From the NCBI GenBank assembly GCA_022592435.1, contig JABYQS010000005.1, forward strand, positions 62,001 through 126,000: DNA of 64,000 nt, in the 5' to 3' direction. A program made the position numbers and the translations under genes. The DNA comes from Cerioporus squamosus (lineage: Eukaryota > Basidiomycota > Agaricomycetes > Polyporales > Polyporaceae). Of this stretch, positions 10,754-23,300 are shown piece by piece. Below the pieces are notes generated by a model. It was not told the origin of the DNA. It saw nothing but the letters and a program-made list of their open reading frames with translations, and ran no database searches. Each line of letters starts with the position of its first letter. Positions within the stretch are counted from its first letter, which is position 1.

Positions 10754-11193
10754 GTTAGCACAGTCGAGCCTTGAGAGGTCGCAAAACTGCCAGGATGGCC
10801 GCTGAGGTGGTCGAGACGCGAGGCCAGGTGGTAGACGAGGTCAAAGAAGCACGCTCCTGCCTCTTTTGGGCCGAAACGCCTCGGGCTGTAGACGCCTGTA
10901 TAGCCGGCCACCGGACAGTGCAGTACCACATCGTCATTATATCGAGACTCGCACTCACGCGGTAAGATTCTCAACACATCTATCACTCGGTCTGCTTGGA
11001 GGAGTTATTCCCGTACGGCAGGTAGCGCGGTCGGCGGCACAATAGGCACAATGTGGTATTGTATTACAGGTCGGGATTCTAGTCAATCATATATATGTCA
11101 GATGAACCTTCCTCTACCTTCCTGCTAGTCTGCAGCTCGACACCTTGCCACTCCCCCGACGACAAACCTTCTACTTGCCCCCCATGACCTGAC
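10754..11193. other. Upstream region of uL15m
   Basis: About 440 bases. Short open frames on both strands have no recognisable product. Presumed promoter and leader sequence. Confidence 0.4.
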
Positions 11194-12155
11194 GCAAGGC
11201 TCAAAAGTCTCACCTCGCGGCAGCTGCTGCTAGGGCTCGCGAAGGCCGCGCAGCTGCACGACGTGCCATCCAACCTGTAAACCCCCAACCACCACGCAAT
11301 GCCGGACCACAAAGAGGACCCGGAACTCTCTCGGCACCCGGGCCCGATCCGGTTGTTACGGTTCCAGAAGATGCGCTCCTTGCTTCTCATGTTGGGAGCA
11401 CTGCGGGTGACGTGATGCCGACGACGGAACATCACCATGAGGGCGTAGAGGAGCTGAGAGATACAGAGATCGAGTCCGTCAAGGAGTTGGAGGGTAAAGA
11501 GCTCATGACGAGCTTGGAACAAGCTCCCAAGTCAGTGCACTGCGAGCTGATGAGGGCAAAAAGCAAGGAGACCTGGGTTCGAGGTGAGAGCGCGCTGAGA
11601 GGGGTGCGTACCGGGAGGGCTGCCCGCACAGTACGAGGCCACCGTCAGAAGTCCCAGATGGACGAAAGCGAGAAGGCTAAGATCCAAGAATCGTGAGTGG
11701 TTAGCGTTATGGTAAGCCAGATGGATGGGTGACTGATGTAGTTCCAGCAACGAAGCGCAACGGTTTCGAGCCTTCTTCAAACCGACGCACACCACGTCTT
11801 CTCCCAACCCATCTGAGCCCCTAGTCCCAGCAGTACAAGCCCAGATTGCGGCGGAGACTGGTCGTCAAGAGAGTGATGCAGCGTTCGTGCGAAGTCAGAG
11901 AGCCCGACATGCACCCGGGACCCTATCGCGGATCTGGACATTCACCTCCTCTGTTGCAACCCCCCGGAAATTCCTGCATTGTCCGCGAACATGCAAGAAT
12001 CCGTTGCAGCAGCGATCGCTGCCGCTGCACGTCAGCGTGATATGGCATTCATCGAACGTGTCGCTACCGTTGTGCAACCCCCTCTGCGTACCCTCACGGC
12101 GTCCAGTCATCAATCACGCGTTTCGACAGAGGAACATATCACACACGATGCTTGA
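11194..12155 (+). pseudogene. Unrecognised spliced reading frame, apparently broken
   Basis: An open frame runs from 11194 (no ATG until 11415) to 11692, Ala/Arg-rich at first and then acidic (EELRDTEIESVKELEGKEL). A canonical intron follows (GTGAGT at 11693, ..TTCCAG ending 11747). Translation resumes in frame as NEAQRFRAFFKPTHTTSS and on through PAVQAQIAAETGRQESDAAF. Around 11885-11905 the sensible frame shifts by one base and continues as DPIADLDIHLLCC and ESVAAAIAAAARQRDMAFIE up to TGA at 12153-12155. I do not recognise the family. It may be a lineage-specific gene, a remnant, or a repeat-derived frame; one further base error is another explanation. Confidence 0.35.
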
Positions 12156-12420
12156 GTACGCCCTCGACGCACCTCCAACAACAATAGGCGGGAACAGCGA
12201 CCGCAGAAGAGGGCTTTCGGACCTTGGAGTCACGGATATGGCATCGCAGGGTTTACTGGCAGCCATATACTTGTTGAGTAGTGGTCAAATTACTCATACA
12301 TACTCTGTATTCGCTAGCAAAGAGTGCCCGGCGACAGGAAAGTGTGAAGAGATTGCAGTCGAGGCCGAGATGAAGTCCTGAGCGCTGAGCATTAGTTGCG
12401 GGATGTCAATGTTATTCCGT

Positions 12421-12450
12421 GGTTAGGGTTAAGCGCCGGCAAGCGCCGGG
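12421..12450 (+). promoter_or_regulatory. Telomere-repeat-like motif plus tandem decamer upstream of TACO1
   Basis: GGTTAGGGTTAA (12421-12432) is followed by two tandem copies of a ten-base unit beginning AAGCGCCGG (12431-12450), 45-75 bp before the TACO1 start. TTAGGG-type boxes bind Tbf1-like factors in some fungi; a role here is inference. Confidence 0.35.
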
Positions 12451-12494
12451 ACTCGTAGACCGTCCCATGAAGTACTTACTCTGCCTTAACCTCC

Positions 12495-13694
12495 ATGACA
12501 TCACTTCTGCGGTCGCTATACCGGCCCTCCACCCTGCAGGCTCGCTGCTTTCATCATACGCCGAGACAACTCTCTGGTCATAATAAAGTCAGAAATCTGG
12601 ATTAGCTCCAAGCTTGAAGCTCGAAGACTGACTGGTGCGAATACACTAGTGGTCGAAAATCAAACAGAAGAAGGGTGCCAATGACATCCAGAAGGGTGCG
12701 CTGTACAGTAGGGCATACAGGGTGCGTGCGGTTCGTCTGATGACGCCTGATGGTATCACTAACGATGTGTTCACAGGAGATAGTGCTCGCTGTTCGGAGT
12801 GCGTACCGAGATTCTGCAGCACTGGACTGTAGTTTGACTCAATTCACCGCGCAGACGGTGGAAGCACCGATGCTGAGCAGAATAATGCCCTCGCGGCTGC
12901 TCTCAGACGCGCCAAGGATTCGGGAGTCCCTAAGGACAACATTGAGAATGCCCTGAAGAAGGTACGTGGCAGTATACGGTCCGGCTCTACTGTTGTGAAT
13001 GCGTCCCGTTCAGGCCGCGGGTGGGAAGGACAAGGGCGACGCACATCTGGTATTCGAGGTCATGGGCCCCGGATCTGTCGGCATCATAGTGTGAGTGACT
13101 ACATCTGTAGACCGTCATGCATGACCACTGAAGCCTTGAAGAGAATGCTTGTCTGACAACCCGAATCGCACTGTGAAGTTCTTGAGCACAATACTCAAGG
13201 ACAACGGGTATGTCGTATCACTCTTCTGACACGCTGGCACTAATTGCGCCATAGTGGACGCATGGCCGACGTCAAGTTCCTCTTCAAGCGGGAAGGCCGC
13301 GTCAAGGTCGCCCTCGAAGCTGGAGACGACATTGACGCTCGCTTAGAAAAGTTGGTCGAAGTTGCGCTGGATGCCGACGCGGAAGACTTCGAAACAGAAG
13401 ACCTGGAGGATGGTAGACGGGCTGTCGAGGTTTATTCTGAGTTGTTGATTTTACTTTGCACCGTGCTGATACCGCATCCAGTTCAAGTGCCCTCAGGCAT
13501 CCTTGCACAAGCTCACCTCAGCATTGACCGCACCAGGGATTTGCCACGAGCTCCTTGAGAGTCAGCTCGTATACGCTCCTAACGAGCCTCTAGAAGACCT
13601 CGATGACGAGACGGGAGAGAATCTCGCCAAGCTTGTGCAAGCAATAGAAGACGCCGATGACACACTGAAGGTATGGACGACCGCTGACGCATAA
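12495..13694 (+). CDS. TACO1: TACO1/YebC-family mitochondrial translational activator
   Basis: The first exon encodes a presequence (MTSLLRSLYRPSTLQARCF) ending at the canonical YebC start SGHNKWSKIKQKKGAND, which is split by the first intron. Then come IQKGALYSRAYREI, LRRAKDSGVPKDNIENALKK, FEVMGPGSVGIIVECLSDN, NRTVKFLSTILKDNGG and a closing acidic segment ending VWTTADA. All YebC landmarks are present and the frame is intact over at least seven exons. The mammalian homologue promotes translation of mitochondrial COX1 and bacterial YebC relieves ribosome stalling. Mitochondrial location follows from the presequence. Confidence 0.93.
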
Positions 13695-13864
13695 GTGACA
13701 AGTCCCGCCTTCATCGCTGTGTGCGGTCTGCCTCCTTTGCGACAGCGCTCCCAGCTCGACTCCAGACGATGTATACATACATTACACACATTAGGAGGCA
13801 TACATGGGTCGTTATACTAAGTACACTCCATCTAATGATGTTCGATACAAGTGACAATCCTGCA

Positions 13865-16695
13865 TTAATCCGCTACCTTCTTCCCGGTTGCAACACTCGA
13901 TGGTATCCGAGAGAGACCCCTCTCAGCGGCGCGCACCGCACTGGAAAGGTCCAGGTGGAAGAAGGGCGTCTCAGGCAACATCATCAGTGCCGACGGCTCG
14001 TTCGCGACCGACTGGACAGTAACCTCCGTTGAAGACCGTGCACTGATAGCCTGCACCTGCACGGAAGCCATGCCAGCCTCGGTGTCGTCCCGGCTAGGCG
14101 AGACGTCTTCGTATTCGCAGTGCTGTGGGTCCGCGATGTACTGATCGTGATACCTCGTCACGGGTGCGATCTCCTCGTGCACATGGGTTGTCGCCTTGCC
14201 CGTGCCAAACCCACCAGCAATGAGCGCACGGCGGATCCAGGGGGAGAGGATCGTCGCGAAATGGAACTGGCAAGAAGCAGGACGACGGTCAGTTCGCGAA
14301 GCATCGCTGCGCCAGGAAGGTGGACGTACTTCAATAGGGCGGTCCGCCCATCTCTCGACTTCCGTACGCGTGTCGATCAGCGCCTGAAGGCCAGTGGTGT
14401 CTATGTGGGATCTGCAAGCTCCTGTCAGCAGAGTGGTGGCGGTAGGTGAGGAGTGACAGCTTCTTACACTGCGGAGAAGTCGAGCACCACGGCATGCAGA
14501 TGTGGTTTGGCCATGTCGTCTTCGACACCCGAATTTTTGCCTGGATCGTTCCACGGTCGATCGCCGGCCTTGATCCCAGTCATGTCCGTGCCGCGCTTCG
14601 TGAAGTCCTTGACGTAGTCGACGATCGCGTCGTTGACCAGAGAAGAGTTCGGGTACAAGAAGCTCTCCTCAAAGCGGTACACGATGATGCCTGGGGAAGG
14701 GGGATAGACCTTCACGTGCGGGTTCATCAGGAACTTGTTAGGCTTGAGGGGAATGTAGACATCCCGCGAGCTTGACTCCGCCGTGTTGTGGAGAGTCACG
14801 CGGCCGAGGAAATGACCGCGAGGACGAGCCACACGAACGAGAAGCAGCGCGAGCGACGCTGCGACGGAGGTGTAGATGCCATCCTCGATCGTCGCGAAGA
14901 CAGTGACGAGGACGGACGCGACCCAGATGACGAACTCGACAGGCGAAACGCGCCAGAAGGAGTACACCTGCCGAGGGGACGCTACCAGATCGGCGACTGC
15001 ATGGATGATTACTGCTGACAGGCCGGCGCTGGGGATCCAGAAGAATGCAGGGGTGAGGCCGTAGAGCGCGACGATAACCACTATGGCGCTGAACAGGCCT
15101 GAGGCCGGAGATCGCACGCCGGACTTTGACTGCAGCGCGGAGCGCGAGAAGGAACCCGTGGCCGGGTAGGCACCGAAGAGCGTCCCTATGGTGTTCGTGA
15201 CACCGATAGCGATGAGCTCCTGGTTCGGATCGATCTTGTACCCATTCACCCTCCCGAAGGCTGCCGTGTAATGTACGTGAGCCCTATGAAACCAAGCCAA
15301 AATGACCGGTGCTTACATTTCGAGATGGCGATGTGCTCAAGGAACAGGATGATAGTGGCCACAGGGAGCTCCGGGGCGAGCGCCTTGACTAGCTCCGGAT
15401 CGATTGTGGGCTGACCAAGGTGCTTGAAACCCCGAGGGACGTCCTGCAAGATCTTAATGGGGTATTTCCCGTTGTGTCCCCGGTCCCGACAGTACAGCCA
15501 GGATGCGATGGTGAGCACGACGATCACGAAGGCGTTCCTGAATACAGACATGAAGAAGAAGAACCGCGCTGGAAATAGCAAGAAGCATCGTCAGCGGGCA
15601 ATTATCTCTAACACTCGATGACAAACCTCGCGAGGGATAGCGCTTCGACAGGCGGTCGCATATCCAGCGAATAGCGTAGAGCGAGACCAGTCCGGTAATG
15701 CCGAATGCAGCATCGAGCTTTGTCCGCGGAAGGCCCTTCAGAGTGTTGATGAAGACCTTGTAAGTCGCCGCTCGGGTGCTTTGGGCAACCGCAGTTAGTG
15801 CTCATTCGATATGCGGAAGGTGAGTCGGGACTCACTCGAAGCCGCTGATTCCCAGGAGGCCAGGGAGCTGTCCCGAGACGATGTTGAGCGCGGAGCCCGT
15901 CATGAAGCCGCTGACAGCGGGCGCGGGAATGAACTCGACGAGCCAGCCGAGATGCAGCAAACCGATCCCCAGCACGATGAAGCCGCATATGAATGCGACT
16001 GTGGTCGCAATCTGCGGACCTGCCCACGTATCGGGGTGTGCCTCGTTGACATGTTTGATGATTTGGGCAACCGTGAGAGACATGACTGCGACGGGACCGA
16101 TGGAGACATCCTTGGAGGTAGCGAAGAACTGGAAAATGCCGGACAGTAAGCGTCAGCCAAAGAAGAGAAGATGGAGCAAGAGAAGTGTGGAGAAGGTGAC
16201 GTTACGCACGCAGTAAACCAAGACCCCGACAAATGATGAGTACAGGCCGTACTCGGGCGGAAGGGTAGCAATCTAACAAGCTGTCAGCCATGAACCGCGC
16301 ACTGATAGCGGGCAATTTGCAAACCTGGGCGTACGACATGCTCTGCGGAACGAGCACAATGCCGACGGTCAACCCCGCGATAAGGTCCCCGCTGGCCCAA
16401 CCGAGGTCTGTGAAGACGGTCAACGGAGACCGACGATGGCAGTGATGGACCCAACGTACTGTAACGAGATATCCAGCCAAAGATTGGGAAGAGGCTGGCC
16501 ACGTAGCTAACAGTCTATGCGCCGCGGACAATGGTCAGCAAGGCTCGAACGATGGCGCCGGCGAAAACAGACACGTACCCGCTGCACAGGGTCATGTGCG
16601 ATTCTCCCAGCCCAGTTCCGAGGGGTGACGACGGTGGTATCCTCGTCGGACGCCCCCACAATGCGCTTGCAGGTCCTCTTGACTGCTGCGAACAT
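13865..16695 (-). CDS. SulP-family sulfate permease, copy 1
   Basis: A plasma-membrane sulfate:H+ symporter by family. From the ATG at 16693-16695 a cytosolic N-terminus (VVTPRNWAGRIAHDPVQR) leads into SLFPIFGWISRY, the SulP signature GIVLVPQSMSYAQIATLPPE, FATSKDVSIGPVAVMSLTV, FIPAPAVSGFMTGSALNI, LIAIGVTNTIGTLFGAYPAT and GSFSRSALQSKSGVRSPASG. The C-terminal STAS domain is present (HAVVLDFSAVSHIDTTGLQA). Introns interrupt after SYAQ and just before FFATSKD, exactly as in the second copy at 36.7 kb. The C-terminal tail ends TPFFHLDLSSAVRAAERGL, a phrase also shared with copy 2. A NYN-domain gene lies upstream on the same strand. Confidence 0.94.
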
Positions 16696-17822
16696 GACTG
16701 CGCTGAGAAGGGGGCAGGGGATATCAGCTTCCCAAGCAGACGAGGAAGGGAAGCTTTTATCTCGCGGGAGATGAAGGATCCGCGTAATGTATGGCTTACG
16801 AGAGGAGTCCAGATCAGCGCGGTGTGTCCTCACGCGTAGAACTGGAACTATACTTGTCAAACGGCGTGAGTGCATGGAGAAGCGGGTCAGGACAGCATGG
16901 CCATCGGCTGGTTGGAAACGAGTGAGATTGCGCCGAATGGACTACCCTGTAGGGGAGTGTGAGAAAAGGCCTGAGATGGTCGGATGTCTGACAAACGGGA
17001 TTCATAGCCTCTGTAACGCACCTTGAAGCTCCGAATTGTCACTGATGGTCGAGCCAAGACCGCACGGAGGAGAACCAGCGAATAGATAGCCATCCATTGC
17101 TCCTCGACATCCTAATGAGGCAAGACCTGTTGTTCTGACAGTGCCACCATGAAGACGCCCGACCGGTAGACCACCAACTGTCCACATCTCACCCGCTCCC
17201 AGCCCATGTATCAGACCCGGAGAGCCCAGGCTCGCGTTGACACGGCGTTCCCCACGACTTGTTGCACATACTGCACATACCGCTCATCTCTGGCATGTCG
17301 CATCTGTCAGGCACCTTCTGCATAACTTCCACTGAGCTCGTCCGCGCTCCGAACCGCACGCGCGCACATGTCAAAGACGGTGCTGTCTGCCAGATACCCT
17401 GAGAGGCAGGGAAAATGAGCGGTGCCGGAGCTTATCTTCGAAGAGCACGATAGAACAGGTCTCTCGAACATGGGGAAAGCATCGAAAGCTAATCAACGAG
17501 ATCAATGGTGCGCAGCGGGTTTTGCATCGGAGGCTTATGTACTCACCTTGTCGGTATGTCCGGGTTCCTTCGTACGCCACTAGTGACGCGTTGGCAGGCG
17601 AAGATGTTTCGTCGCCCCGCCGAAAACAACGGACGCAGGGCGCCGACGTCAAGCAATTCCGAATACCTGCATCAATGAGGATACATATGATACAACAAGA
17701 TTTACCACCTGGAGCACTCTGGACCGCAAGGATATCCTACACCGTCCGGTAAACGACGAGGCTCCGTCCGCAGCCCGCTGCGGTTGACATCCGCCCCCGA
17801 TGACATATCCTCATGGCCGCTT
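16696..17822. other. Upstream region of sulfate permease 1
   Basis: 1.1 kb between the permease start and the stop of NYN copy 1. No convincing coding region, repeat or RNA gene. It is presumably the permease promoter and the NYN 3' region. Confidence 0.5.
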
Positions 17823-19861
17823 TCAGCACGTCGGCGTCGATACAACGATCTTGCCATACCACCCGGGGCTCAGGGATATCCAAGTGTACCCAAGCGTACC
17901 TCCGAGAGTAACAACTCCCGCTTCGGCAGCTGCGGCCGAATACGCCTTAAACGTGCCATTGCCCGATTCTCTGTAGATGTCCTTGGCGACCCGCAACAGC
18001 CGCACCGCGACTGTCGTCCGCAGCGGCTGCTCGGACCCGGCCAGTCGCATCTCCTCCAGGACGCGCATAAGTGGATGGAAATGGGCTGGTACCTCCGCGA
18101 GCAGTTTCTCCGGAGAAGGTGGGACAATCATAACTTCCTCTGCTTGTCCCGTAGGCGGAGGTAACAGTTCATCGTAAGCTTGGTCAGTCACCGCGACGTC
18201 CGCCGACACGGTGATATGCTTGGCGTGAGGTGACGCCTCGATACTCGATGCAGAGGTTGGCGAGGCTTGACCCCCTTTTTGCAGGGCCGAAGGCTGCATG
18301 GTGTCGACGGACATCAACCACGGCACTTCAGAGTGGAGTGTCTCTTTCTGGGGCGGCACTGCATGCGGAGAGAGGGATGAGAAGAAGTTGCGTAGCTTGG
18401 ACAGCGACCCCACAGTCGCAGGGCGTGACACGGGTTCGAGATTCGTGGACGAGAATGAGACTGGTTCCGGAGCCGCCAGCTCGAGGTCATGGGAGGGTGG
18501 CGCAACCGCATGCTGATTCTGTTGGTCATCCTTTGCAATAACATCGGACTTGATTGGTCCATCGGTGGGAGCGATCGCTGCAGTCGTTTGCAACTAATTT
18601 CCGGAAAGGCACGAATTAGCACAAGTAGTATGTCCTGGTACGCCATAACTTACGGAGTCCAGGGTCGAAGGTTTGACATTTGACATTGAGGTAGCAGATG
18701 GGGATGAACTTCGAGTACTAGACGTAATCGAGGAAGGCTGGAAGGTTCGAAGGAGGTGCAAGACCGATTGTGTGTTCGTATAGACGTGAGACAGAGGGAT
18801 GTTGTCAACCTTAAGCTCTACACGCACCCAGATGGATAACGACTGTGTCGCTTCGCTATTCTTGATGTTCCGCATGACTTCAACGATATCCTGTATAGGG
18901 GTGCTGTCTATGGCCATGCCTTGATCTGCCGTTACAGATAGACCATCTGCCACCTCATAGCCAGCTCCACAGCGACACGCCGTACTCGGAGGCAGCGAAT
19001 CATCCGTGGTCACGATGGATGGATTCCTCAGATGACGCCCTTGGAAGAAAGAACCAGCGCCAGGCCGATTACTCGCGTCCAAGGGGGTAACCGGTGTCAA
19101 GGGGGTATTGGCCTTGAAAGATGCCCGACGGGCAGACCTGGGAACGGGCTGTGGCAGCGACCCCCCGAACGACAGCGGCGGTCGTCTGGGAGAGCGCTGC
19201 TGCAGGGTCTCGACCGACGCGACATGTGACGCCTCAAGCGTCTGCGGGCGCACAGTCGGCCTGCGCATGATGTCGGCCTCCCAGTCCAGCACCGTTGTAG
19301 CTTGAGACTTGAGGCTGGCGTGCGCAGTGTTGGGGGCGACCAGGACGACGCGATACCTGCGCAGCCGTAGCACGGATACGGCGTACACGAAATCGCGGTC
19401 GCCTGAGATGAGGACGATGGTAGCGGGGGCAGGATTGTCGATAGCATAGGTTAACATATCCACTAGCAGTGGGTAGTGGATAGGGCATGAACATCCCGAG
19501 GATTGCATATGCACGCAATGCAACACACCTATCATCATCTTGTCTGCGACATCCTTTCTCCCGTTGTGCGGGCAGTCGGTCAGCGAGACACCGCAGGACT
19601 GCAGCTCCGAGCGGAGCCCTATGGATTTCGACGACGATTGCTCCGAGAGCTCAAGGTACGCCTTGAATAGTTTAACGCTGCCGTAGGCGTGGGCGACTTC
19701 ACGTATGTTGTTAACTACATCGTAGCCAGGATTACTGCACGGCGGTGTACAATTCTCTATAATTAGTCATATCAGATGGGTCCAAGTAACAGTCGATTGG
19801 CATACGCACCGTAGTCCCAGAAGATAGCAACATCGTCAAACGAACCCTGCATACCAGCCAT
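17823..19861 (-). CDS. NYN-domain putative ribonuclease with C-terminal OST-HTH/LOTUS-like domain, copy 1
   Basis: From the ATG at 19859-19861 the protein begins with the NYN fold: DDVAIFWDYENC (first acidic site), GYDVVNNIREVAHAYGSV, GVSLTDCPHNGRKDVADKMM and TIVLISGDRDFVYAVSVLR (third acidic site). NYN domains are PIN-like, metal-dependent RNases, as in MARF1 and limkain-b1. A long Ser/Pro-rich linker follows, split by an intron with a GTAAGT donor. The end of the protein (HFHPLMRVLEEMRLAG... to YTWISLSPGW) matches the winged-helix OST-HTH/LOTUS-like unit that accompanies NYN in many fungal proteins, though it is divergent. The phase-1 intron splitting the Glu codon of DYE recurs in copy 2. 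RNA target and location are unknown. Confidence 0.85.
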
Positions 19862-20381
19862 TTATGTCGCGTATGGATTTCGCTTGAAAGAGGTGGGTGT
19901 AGAGGGCAAGCTTCAATGAGGGGTCGACTGGGGAGCCTGTACTTGGCCTGTACTGCATGTCTGTCGCATGGGCGGTGCGCCATGTTCTGACAGCGCTACT
20001 AGTGTTTCTCAGGACCAGGAGCTACCATCCCGGAGCATTGTCTATCCGGCATAGACATTCTGGCGGAGTGTGGTTCACCAGGACTTGATCAATTGGGCAG
20101 CTAGTATGTACCTAGACGGGTAGAGGACAGGTAGGGGCAGACATGCTCGATGGGAGGGAGGAAGAGACTGAGTTGTGGCTGCGGCAGTACTCAGAACTCC
20201 AGATAAGATTAGGTTATTGAAGGCTGGATTAGATTAGATGTTATAGACCTGCCACGTTCGATCACTTGTAACCCCGGTCTGTTGTACCCTCACACCCATT
20301 ACTACTGCCGATTCGCCCCTCCACGTCTTCACTTTCTGCGTCTTGGGCTCCGGAGATCCCATTGCACAGCGACAGGCCAAG
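19862..20381. promoter_or_regulatory. Divergent promoter, NYN copy 1 / glucosidase I
   Basis: 520 bp between two divergent start codons; no other gene seen and no clear TATA box. Confidence 0.45.
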
Positions 20382-23300
20382 ATGCGGCTACTATGGCTGC
20401 TGTTGCCGGTGATACCCTCCGCCTTTGCGGGTAACAACTCGGACCCCTTGTTCTGGGGAACGTACCGGCCGAACCTTTACTTTGGCTTGCGACCGAAGGT
20501 CCCCCAATCCTTGATGACTGGTCTCATGTGGTTTGGAACGCAAGACTATCAGTCTATAACACGTACAGCAAGATTCATCATGTCGACTCCAGCTAACGCG
20601 GGACTGACGCGTCTGTGGCTTGTACAGGCACGCGTCATGCTTGCGACCAGGGCGATGGCCTGGAGGGATACTCTTGGACCGAGTATGATCCACGCGAAGG
20701 AGGTGTGCAAGTGATAAATGATGCGCCGAATAACGTCAAGATCACGACCCAATTCCTCAAGGTTCCTGGCGGAGAGTACGGAGGCAGTTGGGCAGCCAGA
20801 GTGAAGGGTGAACCGTTGACCCCTGGTGCGTGTCCTTGACATGCCGTCCATCGTCGTGAGTTCATATTGTCGTACACAAGCTCGACCGTCGCGCATCTCT
20901 CCGATATTCTACTTCGGACTGGAGGGCCTTGGTGGGGTAGAGATGGAAACCGAGGAGCAGGAGAACGTCAGTGGTAGTAGAATGATCCAACGGAAGTCAG
21001 GCTCACCGATGTATTAGGGCGTTGAGGGTCCAGTTGTCTTCACCGGATCTACACCAGACCTGGATGACTTTACCATCCGGGTTGTGGAAGGCAAGTATCG
21101 TCCAGCTAGGCTCTGTTCTGATGCTGAATATGGCTTCATTATAGGTCCTAGAAATACACTCATCACCGAGGGCCCCCATGCCCATGCGTTCCGTCACAGG
21201 ACCGGCAAGACTCACCTGTTGGGTCTCCGTGTCCCGCCAGGGCAAGTCTGGCAAGCCAAAGGTACGCGTGACTTTCTCATATCCGCAACTTCGTATTCAC
21301 AGTCGCATTCAGACTTCATACAGAAGCCGCTCATCAAGTACGCGCAGGATACCATCGCAACATACGCATCGGATCCTGCCAGAAACTACCCTGACCCAGC
21401 CTTCGTGTATCAGCTGCCGGACGAGTTCGACTACAATAGCAACCTCTTCGCCATTCAGAAGCACTATGACGGGCCATTCGAGTTTGACATCTTTTTCGAG
21501 AGTGGAAAACAGAAGCTTGACTGTAAGGTGCCCGAGTTTACTGTCATCTCGGACGGCATATTGACAGTTCGCAGCTGCTGCGCTGGATAACGGCATCCCT
21601 ATACTCTCTGCTGTCTACAACGAGCGCTTCGATACGGTCTTCCCCATTCCCTCGAATTACGGGACATCAGACCTCGAGTCGCTGCGGTCGTTCTCCAAGG
21701 CCATCACGTCGAATCTGATCGGCGGCATTGGGTACTTCTACGGTACTTCCATCATAGACCGAGGTTTCGCATATGAATGGGATCAGGAGGACGACGCTGG
21801 CTCCGACGAGCCCTCTGGAGAGAAGAAGGGCCCCACCTTGGTCGAACCCAAGGGCCTCCTCACGGCAACGCCCAGCAGGAGTTTCTTCCCTCGTGGCTTC
21901 TACTGGTGGGCTACACGCACTCGTTTGACGACCTGAACTGACTGGTTGTCACAGGGATGAAGGATTCCACTTGCTGCATATCGGTCAGTACGACAACGAT
22001 CTCAGGTCAGCAAATCTAGTCTGTATGCCTCAATATGTCGCGCCATTGACGCGCTCGTCCGTGCAGTCTTGAGATCCTCAAGGACTGGATCGACTTGATC
22101 GACGACGACGGCTGGGTCGCCCGCGAGCAGATCCTCGGTGAAGAAGCTCGCAGCCGTGTACCTCCGGAGTTCCAGACACAAGTGCCGACCAATGCCAATC
22201 CACCAACCCTAACTATGGCAGTCACGGCATTCATCAACCGCCTGCGCGAACAGAAGGGCCCGTCCGAGCAAGACCTTGGTCTGGACTACGGCATGGGTGC
22301 GCAAGTTCCGCTCACCCCAGACGTTGCGCAGCCAGGGCGTCGGCTGCTCGACGAGCCGGAACTTGCTCTAGAGTACCTCCGTTCGATCTACAAGCCCCTG
22401 AAGCGCCACTACGAGTGGTTCCGCCGTACTCAGCGTGGGCAGATCAAGCAGTACGGACGAAAGGCACGGTCACGGACGGAGGCATACCGCTGGCGCGGCC
22501 GTTCGGAACAGCATGTCCTGACCAGTGGCATGGACGACTACCCGCGGGGCCCACCGCATGCTGGGGAGCTGCATCTGGACCTCATCTCGTGGATGGCTTT
22601 CTTCTCGCAGACGATGCGGGATATCGCGGAGTTCGTCGGTGAGACGGACGACGCAATCGCGTTTGAGGAGATCGCGAAGGCGACCATCGGCAACATCGAC
22701 GGTAAGCATGTACCCGGTGGCCTCCGTACAGTATGCCTGTTTAACGCATTGCATAGATCTGCACTGGAGCAAAGAGAACCAGATGTACTGCGATGTCGGC
22801 GTGAACGACGACGGTCCGTCCCTCCTGACTCCGCCTCGATGATTGCTGACAAGTCGGCCTGTTCGCAGACGACTCTTATCACGTATGCCACAAGGGCTAC
22901 CTATCGCTCTTCCCGTTCCTGCTGCAGCTCCTCCCGCCCGACTCGCCGCACCTCGGCGCCATCCTCGACCTCCTGCGCGACCCCGAGCATCTCTGGTCGC
23001 CCTATGGCCTCCGCAGCCTGTCCGCGTCCCACCCCGAATTTGGACAGGGCGAGAACTACTGGAAGGGCCCGATTTGGATCCAGATGAACTACCTCGCTCT
23101 CTCTGCGCTTCACAAAGTACACCTCCTTTCGTCCCTCGGTCCGGGCCATGATACTGGTACTGACTGGCTGCTGGTGCGACAGACGTACGGGGCACAAGAG
23201 GGCCCATACCAGCAGCGCGCACAGGAGATCTACGCCGAGCTCCGGAGGAACGTTATCGAGAACGTACACAAGGTATGTCGGTCGCATGTCCCGCTCGTGC

